Shown here piece by piece: positions 17,242 through 24,796 of a stretch of DNA of 64,000 nt. The translations under genes were made by a program, and so were the position numbers. The stretch lies in the NCBI RefSeq assembly GCF_014651835.1, contig NZ_BMXQ01000001.1, positions 1,440,801 to 1,504,800 on the forward strand, given 5' to 3'. The notes beneath the pieces are model-generated. The model saw nothing but the letters and a program-made list of their open reading frames with translations, was not told the origin of the DNA and made no database searches. The stretch's first letter is position 1; each line of letters opens with the position of its first letter. The stretch comes from Pigmentiphaga litoralis (lineage in GTDB: Bacteria; Pseudomonadota; Gammaproteobacteria; Burkholderiales; Burkholderiaceae_B).

Positions 17242-18255
17242 ATGAAAATCGACATGCATTCCCACTTCTTCCCGCGGATCACGCAGGCCGAAGCCGCTGC
17301 CCTCGACCCTGTGCGCGGCCCCTGGCTGCGGGTGGACGAAGGTGGCAAGTCCGGCCAGATCATGCGCGCCGACCAGCCCTTCCGCCCGGTGTATGACGCC
17401 TTGTGGGATGTCGACACACGGCTGGCCGAGATGGACGCGCAGAAGGTGGACATCCAGGTCACGTGTTCGACCCCGATCATGTTCGGCTATGAATACCCGA
17501 TTGAACGCGTCATGCCCTGGGTGCAGCGCATGAACGAGCTGGCGATCGAGTTCTGTGAGCCCACCAAGGGCCGCGTGATCGCACTGGCGCAAGTGCCGCT
17601 GCAAGACATCGACGCGGCCTGCCGCGAGGCGTCGCGCGCGATGTCGATCGGCCACCACGGCGTGCAGATCGGCAACCACATGGGCGACCGCGACCTGGAC
17701 GACGAAGGCCTGGTGACCTTCCTGCAGCACTGCGCCAACGAAAACATTCCGATCCTGGTGCACCCGTGGGACATGATGGGCGGCGACCGCATGAAGCAGT
17801 GGATGCTGCCGTGGCTGGTGTCGATGCCGGCGGAAACGCAGCTGGGCATTCTGTCGTTGATCCTGTCGGGCGCGTTCGAACGTATCCCCGAATCGCTCAA
17901 GATCTGTTTTGGCCACGGCGGCGGCAGCTTTGCCTTCCTGCTGGGCCGCGTCGAAAACGCGTGGAAGCATCGCGACATCGTGCGCAAGGATTGCCCGAAG
18001 CCGCCGTCGGAATACGTGAAGCGTTTCTTTGTGGATTCGGCCGTGTTCGACCCGCGCGCCCTGCGCTTGCTGGCCGAAGTGATGGGCACCGACCGCATCA
18101 TGTTGGGATCGGACTATCCCTTCCCGCTGGGCGAACAGCAGATTGGCCAGCTGGTGGCGGATCATCCGGACCTGACCGAGGCCGACAAGAAAGCGATCTG
18201 GGCCGACAACGCCATCGACTTTTTCAATATCGACGTAAAGGGCTTTGCCGCCTGA
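17242..18255 (+). CDS. nbaD: 2-amino-3-carboxymuconate-6-semialdehyde decarboxylase
   Basis: A 337-residue amidohydrolase-superfamily decarboxylase (ACMSD). It converts 2-amino-3-carboxymuconate 6-semialdehyde to 2-aminomuconate 6-semialdehyde. All metal ligands known from the Pseudomonas fluorescens enzyme can be placed: H6 and H8 (MHSHFFP), H174 ([11 protein letters not shown]), H225 (CFGHGGGSF) and D291 ([11 protein letters not shown]). Each has the same spacing with a constant offset of three. ATG 17242 follows a weak site. It is paired with the aminomuconate deaminase. The intervening semialdehyde dehydrogenase and the upstream 3-hydroxyanthranilate dioxygenase are not in the window. Confidence 0.93.
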   Translation: MKIDMHSHFFPRITQAEAAALDPVRGPWLRVDEGGKSGQIMRADQPFRPVYDALWDVDTRLAEMDAQKVDIQVTCSTPIMFGYEYPIERVMPWVQRMNELAIEFCEPTKGRVIALAQVPLQDIDAACREASRAMSIGHHGVQIGNHMGDRDLDDEGLVTFLQHCANENIPILVHPWDMMGGDRMKQWMLPWLVSMPAETQLGILSLILSGAFERIPESLKICFGHGGGSFAFLLGRVENAWKHRDIVRKDCPKPPSEYVKRFFVDSAVFDPRALRLLAEVMGTDRIMLGSDYPFPLGEQQIGQLVADHPDLTEADKKAIWADNAIDFFNIDVKGFAA

Positions 18256-18303
18256 CCTGACGTTCCTTTGTTTCCTGACCCACCCCGCACCCAAGGAACC
18301 ACC

Positions 18304-19302
18304 ATGAAGTTAGCCCCCTCTGTGAGCCGTATGTCGCGCACCGCGCTGTCGGCCGGCCTGACCGCGCTGTCGGTCGTCGCGGCCGCGCCGGCCTTTGCCG
18401 CCGACTACCCCGATCATGCGATTCGCCTGATCGTGCCCGCCCCACCGGGCGATGGCACTGACATTCTTGCTCGCAGTGTGGGCAAGGTGCTGGGCGAGCG
18501 GCTGGGCCAGAGCGTCGTGATCGAAAACCGGCCCGGTGCGGGGGGTGGCATTGCCGCCGACGCCGTCGCCAAGGCCGCGCCCGATGGCTACACGCTGATG
18601 ATGGGCAATGCGAGTTCGCACGCCGTGACCCCGGGTCTGTACAAGAAGCTGTCGTGGGATCCGGTCAAGGACTTCACGCCTATCGCCTTGATTGCCAGCG
18701 CGCCGAACGTGCTGGTCGTGAACCCCAACCTGCCGGTCAAGAACATTCAGGAATTTATCGCCTATGCCAAGGCCAACCCGGGCAAGCTGAACATTGCGTC
18801 GGGCGGCAACGGCAGCCTGTCGCACCTGTCGGCCGAGTTGTTCAATTCGATGGCCGGCACGCAGATCACGCATGTGCCGTACAAGGGCGCGGCGCCTGCC
18901 GTCACAGCCTTGATGGGCGGCGAGGTGTCGGCCCTGTTGATCAACATTCCGACGGTGACGCAGCATATTGCCTCGGGCAAGCTGCGCGGCCTGGCGGTCA
19001 GTGGCAAGACGCGCTCGCCACAACTGCCCGACCTGCCCACGCTGAATGAAGCGGGCCTGAAGGGGTACGACACCGAAGCCTGGTTCGGCCTGTTTGCGCC
19101 GGCCAGGACACCGGCTGCCGTGATCACCAAGCTGCAGGCCTACACCCGCGCATCATTGGCCGAACCGGCCGTGCAGACGCAGATGCGCAACATGGGTGCG
19201 GTCAAGTCGGACTTGCAAGGCGCCGCCTTCGCCACCTTCATGCAGCAGGACCTGAACAAGTACGGCGCGATCATCAAGTCCGCGAACGTGCAGGTCGATT
19301 GA
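18304..19302 (+). CDS. Bug-family (TctC) periplasmic receptor
   Basis: A 332-residue extracytoplasmic solute receptor of the Bug/TctC group, with a signal peptide ending AAAPAFAA-DYP. Family motifs are IRLIVPAPPGDGTDILAR, VIENRPGAGGGIAADAVAKAAPDGYTLMMG and the carboxylate-binding run THVPYKGAAPAVTALMGGEV. It would deliver an organic acid to a tripartite tricarboxylate transporter, but no tctA or tctB gene is present, as usual for orphan Bug genes. It follows the decarboxylase by 48 bp, with AAGGA before the ATG. An aromatic or aminocarboxylic acid of that pathway is a reasonable guess for the ligand. Confidence 0.9.
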   Translation: MKLAPSVSRMSRTALSAGLTALSVVAAAPAFAADYPDHAIRLIVPAPPGDGTDILARSVGKVLGERLGQSVVIENRPGAGGGIAADAVAKAAPDGYTLMMGNASSHAVTPGLYKKLSWDPVKDFTPIALIASAPNVLVVNPNLPVKNIQEFIAYAKANPGKLNIASGGNGSLSHLSAELFNSMAGTQITHVPYKGAAPAVTALMGGEVSALLINIPTVTQHIASGKLRGLAVSGKTRSPQLPDLPTLNEAGLKGYDTEAWFGLFAPARTPAAVITKLQAYTRASLAEPAVQTQMRNMGAVKSDLQGAAFATFMQQDLNKYGAIIKSANVQVD

Positions 19303-19390
19303 TGGCCGGCGTTGCAGGCGGATCATCAGTGCGCTGACGATCTGCCTGCCTGTGCCGGCGGCTGGCAGGCAATCCGCCCGGCCACGACAC

Positions 19391-19433
19391 CCCCCGATGC
19401 CCCGGAATGACTCCTGGTCATCGGGGGTTTTTT
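19391..19433 (+). terminator. Intrinsic terminator after the nba-Bug operon
   Basis: CCCCCGATG (19391-19399) pairs with CATCGGGGG (19419-19427) and is followed by six T. It ends the operon starting at 16808 and separates it from the convergent RraA gene. Confidence 0.9.
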
Positions 19434-19434
19434 A

Positions 19435-19920
19435 TTAGAGGTCGGCCGGGGACGGCAGCACAACGATGCCGTCTTCGTCGCTGTACAGATACTGGCCAGG
19501 TTCGAAGGTGACGCTGCCGAAGTAGACCGGGATGTCGACGATGCCATCCCCACGCTTGGCACTGCGGCGGGGATTGGTGCCAAGCGCCTTGACACCGATG
19601 GCCAGGCTGTCGATCAGCATGGAGTCGCGGATGGCGCCATAGACGACGACGCCGGCCCAGCCGCTGTCGACGCCACTGCCCGCCAGCATGTCGCCCATCA
19701 GTGCGCTGCGCATCGACCCACCGCCGTCAACGACGAGGACTTCGCCTTTGGAAGGTTGCGCCAGCGTCTGCTTGATGAGGCCGATGTCTTCCAGCGTGCG
19801 CAGGGTGCGGATGCGGCCTTCAAAAATGCGGTGTTTGCCGAAGCTGCGGAACTGGATGTCGCACGACGCGGCGTGTGGATACATGTCGGTGATATCGCTG
19901 GTACGGGCCGAACTGGACAT
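19435..19920 (-). CDS. rraA: RraA-family protein
   Basis: A 161-residue protein with the length of E. coli RraA, the RNase E inhibitor. It has the family core VLVVDGGGSMRSALMGDMLAG, GWAGVVVYGAIRDS and PVYFGSVTFEPGQYLYSDEDGIVV. The conserved G-x19-R-D arrangement of the 4-hydroxy-4-methyl-2-oxoglutarate aldolases is present (R and D of GAIRDS). The protein could therefore be a pyruvate aldolase rather than, or as well as, an RNase E regulator. It is a single gene on the minus strand, converging on the Bug receptor and diverging from a small secreted protein gene. Confidence 0.85.
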   Translation of the reverse strand: MSSSARTSDITDMYPHAASCDIQFRSFGKHRIFEGRIRTLRTLEDIGLIKQTLAQPSKGEVLVVDGGGSMRSALMGDMLAGSGVDSGWAGVVVYGAIRDSMLIDSLAIGVKALGTNPRRSAKRGDGIVDIPVYFGSVTFEPGQYLYSDEDGIVVLPSPADL

Positions 19921-19987
19921 AGGACTTCCGGAGGATCTGGTGAAGCCTTAGTCTAGCGGTTTCGCCTCACCTGCGCCTTTGTCCATC

Positions 19988-20434
19988 ATGTCCCCGAATC
20001 GCACTTTTGCATCTCGCCTTGTCATCGCCGCGGTCGGCGTGTCGGCCTGCCTGTCGGCGGGCCTGGCCCAGGCGCAAGCCGTCATCCAGATCACCGTACA
20101 GAACGACAGCCCGCGCGCCATGAGGCGCGTCTCCAGCAGCGCCGGCACCGCGCAGGAAAGCGCGCCCGCCACGCGGATCGCCGTCGGCAGCAGCGATCGT
20201 TTTACCGTCACGGCGCGTGACGCGGGGCCGCTGCAAGGCAGCGCAACGTACGCGTCCACCGACGACCGGTATCAGTGCCGCTTCGTGTACGCGGTCACGC
20301 CGCGCGGGGGAGACCGATGGGGCTTCGAGCACACCGGCACGTCGGTCGGCCCCAGGCCGGTTACGTGCCGCGTGACGATGCAGTCATCGGACGCGCGGGC
20401 CGGCAGTCAGTCGCTGGTGCTGACGATACGGTGA
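19988..20434 (+). CDS. Secreted protein of unknown function
   Basis: A 148-residue protein with a clear signal peptide of about 32 residues ending AGLAQAQA. The mature part is serine, threonine and arginine rich and predicted beta-rich, with cysteines at YQCRF and VTCRV that could form one disulfide. No family is recognised. ATG 19988 is chosen because it gives the signal peptide directly. It diverges from rraA across 67 bp and is followed by a convergent membrane-protein gene. It is presumably periplasmic or exported. Confidence 0.65.
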   Translation: MSPNRTFASRLVIAAVGVSACLSAGLAQAQAVIQITVQNDSPRAMRRVSSSAGTAQESAPATRIAVGSSDRFTVTARDAGPLQGSATYASTDDRYQCRFVYAVTPRGGDRWGFEHTGTSVGPRPVTCRVTMQSSDARAGSQSLVLTIR

Positions 20435-20535
20435 CGGATAGGTGATGGAAGCGCCCGTTCCCTGTGCGGGAATCATGCAGCCCGCAGAAGAATCGGTTCA
20501 CGCAGACCGGCCATACGAGCCGGGCAACGACGAGG

Positions 20536-20898
20536 TCAGCGCAGCGGCGGACCGTCGTTGGCAGCGCGCCGGTCGGCACGCGCGCCACGCCGCACCGGCA
20601 GGTTCGACACGCGTGACAGGACAAGACACAGTCCCAGCAGGATCAGGCCACAAGGAAGGATCAGGTTCCAGCTGAACCAGCGCTCGTGATAGGCGTACCA
20701 ACCCGCGCCGGCAAAGATCAGCATCGGCCCGTTGACGACCGATGACTTGGTAAAGCCTTCCAATACCAGCACCAGCACACCCGCGACGGCCAGCGCGCCA
20801 GCGCCAAGGATTTCCCATTCGATGCGCCAGCCGAGCTCGTGCAGCAGCCAGGCGATCCCCAACAGGACAAGAATGAGCGGACCGGCGGTATTTTTCAT
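20536..20898 (-). CDS. Small membrane protein, LiaI/LiaF-type transmembrane domain
   Basis: A 120-residue protein with four hydrophobic segments, at about 5-22, 28-46, 54-70 and 73-93. The sequence pattern (GPLILVLLGIAWLLHELGW, ILGAGALAVAGVLVLV) resembles the DUF5668/LiaF transmembrane domain. The C-terminal 25 residues are basic and cytoplasmic. No function can be assigned; family members often sit in envelope-stress systems. It lies 6 bp downstream of the DUF1488-like gene on the same strand, so the two form an operon. Confidence 0.65.
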   Translation of the reverse strand: MKNTAGPLILVLLGIAWLLHELGWRIEWEILGAGALAVAGVLVLVLEGFTKSSVVNGPMLIFAGAGWYAYHERWFSWNLILPCGLILLGLCLVLSRVSNLPVRRGARADRRAANDGPPLR

Positions 20899-20904
20899 CG
20901 TGCC

Positions 20905-21297
20905 TTATCGAAGCGCGGCGCGGGCGCCAATCAGGCCGAGCAACTGGCTGGCTTGCGTCCCGGCGTCGGCGGCAGACGCCGCGTGTTGAAACAGCTTGGG
21001 GCCGAGCGACTTGACCGACGCACGGCGCAAGACATCTTCGGCTTCGCGGCCGGACGTGAAGTCCTTCATGGTCAGTGCGGGGTTCAGATCGCCGGCCTGG
21101 ATGCGCGCAATGGCGACTCCGTGGATCTCTTGCTCGTTGGCAAAGTACGCGGACATGAGTCCGGCGTCGTCCAGCCCGCCGCCGAAATGCGACCACAGCA
21201 CCTCGCCCGAAATGGTCGCAAGGAACAGGTTGCCGTGGTACTGCACCTGGAAGGTCAACGTGTCGTTGAGAGTCTTGAAAGTTGGATAGCCGTTCAT
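20905..21297 (-). CDS. DUF1488-like protein
   Basis: A 130-residue protein. Its N-terminal 80 residues resemble DUF1488 (VQYHGNLFLATISGEVLWSHFGGGLDDAGLMSAYFANEQEIHGVAIARI), followed by an alanine-rich helical tail. The same fold is encoded by a second gene at 27725-27967 on the other side of the Ku/LigD block. Start codon choice is uncertain: ATG 21297 gives the family N-terminus and a GTG at 21330 is possible. Function is unknown. It is co-transcribed with the small membrane protein that follows. Confidence 0.65.
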   Translation of the reverse strand: MNGYPTFKTLNDTLTFQVQYHGNLFLATISGEVLWSHFGGGLDDAGLMSAYFANEQEIHGVAIARIQAGDLNPALTMKDFTSGREAEDVLRRASVKSLGPKLFQHAASAADAGTQASQLLGLIGARAALR

Positions 21298-21575
21298 GAA
21301 GCGGTCAGGTTGGAAAGTTCGTCCGTGCACGTAGCACTCGACGGACGAGGGTTATGGCACAAGCCCGCATAAGGCGAACTGCTACATCGTGTGGCCGCGA
21401 AGATACTCGAAAGTCAAAATTTCCGGCAAGCATTTAACATGTCCATACACTCCGCAGCGCCCGATATAGCGTCGTTTGCGCCCGGTGCGGTGAAGCTTTT
21501 GTGAGACTTGTACTGACAAGTTGCCGTCAACCGCGACACGTCCGTGATCATTTGCCGGCGCACGCTGCATGCGGA

Positions 21576-22355
21576 TCACTGCTGTCCCATGTCCGCCGTC
21601 CAGTGGTGCAGGTTGTTCCCGACCCGCGCGCCAATGAACATTTCAGTGGTCCACTTGAGCAGGATGTCGTTGTAGGCTGCCTGGCTCAGCTCGCCGGTCA
21701 ACGCGTGGTCGGCGCCATCCAGGATCCGATGCGTGAGCGAGTGGCTTTTCACGAACGCCGCACGGTAATTCATGATGGTCTGGTGCGGGATGAAATCGTC
21801 GTGCTCGGACTCGACGATCAGGACGTCGCCTTCAAACGTCGCGCATGCGGACAGCGCACGGTTTTCATCGGGTGACACGGGCGACCGCCGATACCGGGCG
21901 ATGTCGTCGCGGTCCAATGACCGCTTGGGCACGTCCCATTCCGTGTCGCGGTACAGCGCGGGCACATGCAGCGCGAGCCACTTGACGGGCCGCAGCGTGG
22001 TCAGGATGGCCGACAGATAGCCGCCATAACTGCTGCCGACCACAGCGATCGACGCCGTGTCGATCGATGGATGCGCCACCAGGCAATCGTATGCGGCCAG
22101 CAGGTCGTTCAGATTGTCGTTGCGCGACACGGTCTTGCGTTGATCCAGCGTGCGTTCGTGACCGCGCAGGTCGAACGTCATGCAGACGCAACCCAGGCCT
22201 GCCACGCCCTTGGCGCGCACCAGATCACTGTGCTGGCTGCCGCCCCATCCATGCACGAACAAGACGCCAGGAACCTTGGAGTCCGGCGCCAGAAATGTGC
22301 CGGCGATCGATTCGTGGTCGACCGGGATATTGACCTTCTCATTACGTATTGCCAT
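21576..22355 (-). CDS. Alpha/beta hydrolase
   Basis: A 259-residue serine hydrolase with a complete triad. The nucleophile is in VVGSSYGGYLSA, the acid in IVESEHDDFIPHQT and the histidine in LDGADHALTG. The oxyanion region is VLFVHGWGGS. There is no signal peptide, so it is cytoplasmic. The start overlaps the end of the upstream DUF3182 gene by 14 bp, implying translational coupling. The substrate is unknown; dienelactone hydrolase and S-formylglutathione hydrolase-like esterases are the nearest types. Confidence 0.88.
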   Translation of the reverse strand: MAIRNEKVNIPVDHESIAGTFLAPDSKVPGVLFVHGWGGSQHSDLVRAKGVAGLGCVCMTFDLRGHERTLDQRKTVSRNDNLNDLLAAYDCLVAHPSIDTASIAVVGSSYGGYLSAILTTLRPVKWLALHVPALYRDTEWDVPKRSLDRDDIARYRRSPVSPDENRALSACATFEGDVLIVESEHDDFIPHQTIMNYRAAFVKSHSLTHRILDGADHALTGELSQAAYNDILLKWTTEMFIGARVGNNLHHWTADMGQQ

Positions 22356-23466
22356 ACCTGCCTGCCATTACAAACTTGGTGATGAAACCGACGTCTTCGT
22401 CCACGCCGCGAAAGGTGACACAGGCACCTTCGGGCGCATGCTGCGCGGGCCCGTACAGTTCGACCGTGGATGCCCGCACCACGTTCAAGGCCGGGTCCGC
22501 GGCAAAGGATTCCAGGGCGACGACTTCGGCGCCGCTGGCGCCGCCAATGCGCCAGGATTGCTCCAGCACGCCGCTGCGCGGCTGCCCTTGCGGGTCGATT
22601 CCTTGCGCAATGTCGTAGTTGCGGCGTGACGCGAGCAGCCCGGCGTAATGCAAGGACGCCGCGTTGTCAAAGATGCGTCCTTGTTCGACGGCCTTGCGCA
22701 CCGGCGGATCCAGTTCGAGCGCGAGCAAGGCATCGAATCCGCCCCGCACGACACACAGGTCCGACCCGCCGTACACTGCTTCGCCGGCATTGTCGGGAGT
22801 CAGCCGCTGCGTGCCCCAGTAGCTGGCGACCAGTCCGGCCACCCTGACCTGACCCACACTGTAGGTCACGACCTGGTCCAGGTTTTCTTCAAGCACGACA
22901 CCGCAGCTGGTCAGCTCATCGGACGCAAGGTCCTGGAGGGCCGTGTCGAGTTCGTCGGCAGACTGCACGACGGTCTGTCCCCGGCCGCCCGTGGCCAGCA
23001 CGGGTTTGATGCGGATCGGCCCTGCTTCGAGCAATCGACGGCCGGCCTCCCGGGCGTCAACCATCGTAAAGGCCGTCAATCCGCGCAGGGTGGCGTCGCG
23101 GACCGCTTCCGAAAACGCCTTGGACCACCCCTCGGGCGCCGCGGCGTCGTGACGGACCAACGGGTGCGAAATGGCCTTGGTGGCGATGAAAGCGTGCGGG
23201 ACAACAGCGCCGAACAGATCGTCTTCGGTCTCGATGCCGATGCCGCGGGCCATGTCGACCCCGACGATCGTGCCGGTTGGAATGTAGTAGGTGTCTGCAG
23301 AAGCCGCCGCGCCATCATGAATGCCGCCAAACTGGCGGCCATGCAACGCGGCAATACGGGTAGCCAGTGCATGGTGCACGGCGCGTTCATGGGATGGCAC
23401 GTTCTTGCGGGCGGGATAGATCACAACGGGTCCTGCCGGGCGAGCGGATGAATGAAGCGTTGCCAT
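22342..23466 (-). CDS. DUF3182-family protein (ATP-grasp-like)
   Basis: A 374-residue protein resembling DUF3182. The middle part looks like an ATP-grasp fold: IRIKPVLATGGRGQTVV as the phosphate-binding region, then GVVLEENLDQVVTYSVGQVRV as the central strand with acidic residues. ATP-grasp enzymes join a carboxylate to an amine or thiol, but no substrate is known to me for this family. It is cytoplasmic. Its 3' end overlaps the alpha/beta hydrolase start by 14 bp. It diverges from Ku across 256 bp. Confidence 0.68.
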   Translation of the reverse strand: MATLHSSARPAGPVVIYPARKNVPSHERAVHHALATRIAALHGRQFGGIHDGAAASADTYYIPTGTIVGVDMARGIGIETEDDLFGAVVPHAFIATKAISHPLVRHDAAAPEGWSKAFSEAVRDATLRGLTAFTMVDAREAGRRLLEAGPIRIKPVLATGGRGQTVVQSADELDTALQDLASDELTSCGVVLEENLDQVVTYSVGQVRVAGLVASYWGTQRLTPDNAGEAVYGGSDLCVVRGGFDALLALELDPPVRKAVEQGRIFDNAASLHYAGLLASRRNYDIAQGIDPQGQPRSGVLEQSWRIGGASGAEVVALESFAADPALNVVRASTVELYGPAQHAPEGACVTFRGVDEDVGFITKFVMAGRYGNT

Positions 23467-23683
23467 CGGAAATCTCCAGAGTTGGGCGAGACGGTGGAGC
23501 CTTTTTTAGAAGCTACCTGCTCCGGCGCATTTCCGGTAAGCCTTTCGGGTGAGCAAATGATTAACAATGTAATTATCTCCGCGCGACCCGGCGCACTGCG
23601 GTCGAGCAGGAAAAATTTACCTGTCGAGCGCGGAATATCCTCTGCCAAGCCTTCCGCCGCGCCGTTCGGCCAATCCGGAATGA

Positions 23684-23700
23684 TTATTGCTGGGCAATAA
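23684..23700. promoter_or_regulatory. Inverted repeat directly upstream of ku
   Basis: TTATTGC-TGG-GCAATAA is a perfect 7-bp inverted repeat ending 22 bp before the Ku start. Its position suits an operator or a leader hairpin hiding the ribosome binding site. It is AT-rich against the local background. Confidence 0.4.
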
Positions 23701-23722
23701 CAAAAACCTCGGGGCGGACATC

Positions 23723-24790
23723 ATGGCGACATCAAGCAGGCGCGTGCTTTGGAAAGGCGCGATTTCCTTCGGACTGGTTCACATCCCCATTGCCTTGCAT
23801 TCGGCAACGAGCGAACAGGGCATCGATTTCGACTGGCTCGACAAACGGACAATGGATCCGGTCGGCTACAAGCGTATCAACAAGAAAACCGGCAAGGAAA
23901 TCGACCGCGAAAACATCGTCAAGGGCGTGCAGTATGAAGACGGCCAGTATGTGATCGTGTCGCAGGACGAGATCCAGGCGGCCTATCCAAAGACCACCCA
24001 GACCATCGAGATCGAGGCCTTTGTCGACGCGGGCGAAATTCCCTTCGTCTACTTCGAGCGGCCGTATTACATCTCCCCCATCAACAAGGGCGCGAAGGTG
24101 TACGCGCTGCTGCGCGAAGTCCTGCTCAAGACGAACAAGGTGGGCATTGCCAAGGTGGTGATCCAGACCAAGCAGCACTTGGCCGTCTTGGTGCCCTCCG
24201 AAAAAGCCCTGGTGCTGAACCTGCTGCGCTGGGGTGACGAAATCCGCAGCCTGGATGACCTGGACTTGCCAGGCGCAGGCGTGTCGAACGCCGGGATTTC
24301 GCCCAAGGAAATGAAGATGGGCGAGCAGCTGGTCGAAGACATGAGCGATTCGTTCAAGCCCGACGAATTCACGGACTCGTTCCGTGAACAGATCCTTAAA
24401 TTGGTGGACGAGAAGGTCAAGGCCGGCGACACGGAAAGCGTCGGCCCCATCGAGGAAGTGGAAGAAGAGGCAGCCGGCGCCAAGATCTACGATCTGACCG
24501 AGCTGCTGCAGCGGAGCCTGAAGAAAGGCCGTGGCGCCTCGGGCGGCAAGGCGGCGGCAGACGAGACCGATGCCGGCAACAGCGATGACAGCGATGACGA
24601 TACCGTCGAGGAAGCGCCCGCGCGCAAGGGCGCCAGCAAGTCATCAGGCAAGGAGGCATCCACCAAAACCGCGTCGAAGTCCGCCGCCACGAAGTCGAGC
24701 GCGAAACCTGCTGGCAAGACCGCCGCGAGCAAGACGGTTGCCAAAAAGACAGCCGCCAAGCCGGCGCCTGCGAAACGTCGATCGGCCTGA
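23723..24790 (+). CDS. ku: Non-homologous end-joining protein Ku
   Basis: A 355-residue bacterial Ku that binds DNA double-strand ends as a homodimer and recruits LigD. The Ku core covers about residues 1-260, beginning SSRRVLWKGAISFGLVHIPIALHSAT. The last 90 residues form a low-complexity tail rich in lysine, alanine and serine, resembling histone H1 C-termini. Such basic tails aid DNA binding in long-tailed bacterial Ku proteins. ATG 23723 starts the family sequence. LigD begins 6 bp after the stop, so the two form one operon. Confidence 0.97.
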   Translation: MATSSRRVLWKGAISFGLVHIPIALHSATSEQGIDFDWLDKRTMDPVGYKRINKKTGKEIDRENIVKGVQYEDGQYVIVSQDEIQAAYPKTTQTIEIEAFVDAGEIPFVYFERPYYISPINKGAKVYALLREVLLKTNKVGIAKVVIQTKQHLAVLVPSEKALVLNLLRWGDEIRSLDDLDLPGAGVSNAGISPKEMKMGEQLVEDMSDSFKPDEFTDSFREQILKLVDEKVKAGDTESVGPIEEVEEEAAGAKIYDLTELLQRSLKKGRGASGGKAAADETDAGNSDDSDDDTVEEAPARKGASKSSGKEASTKTASKSAATKSSAKPAGKTAASKTVAKKTAAKPAPAKRRSA

Positions 24791-24796
24791 TGCCCC

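Noticed and set aside
21382-21579. 65-codon frame between the DUF1488-like and hydrolase genes
   Set aside because: No ribosome binding site or family match, and composition differs from real genes nearby; treated as intergenic.
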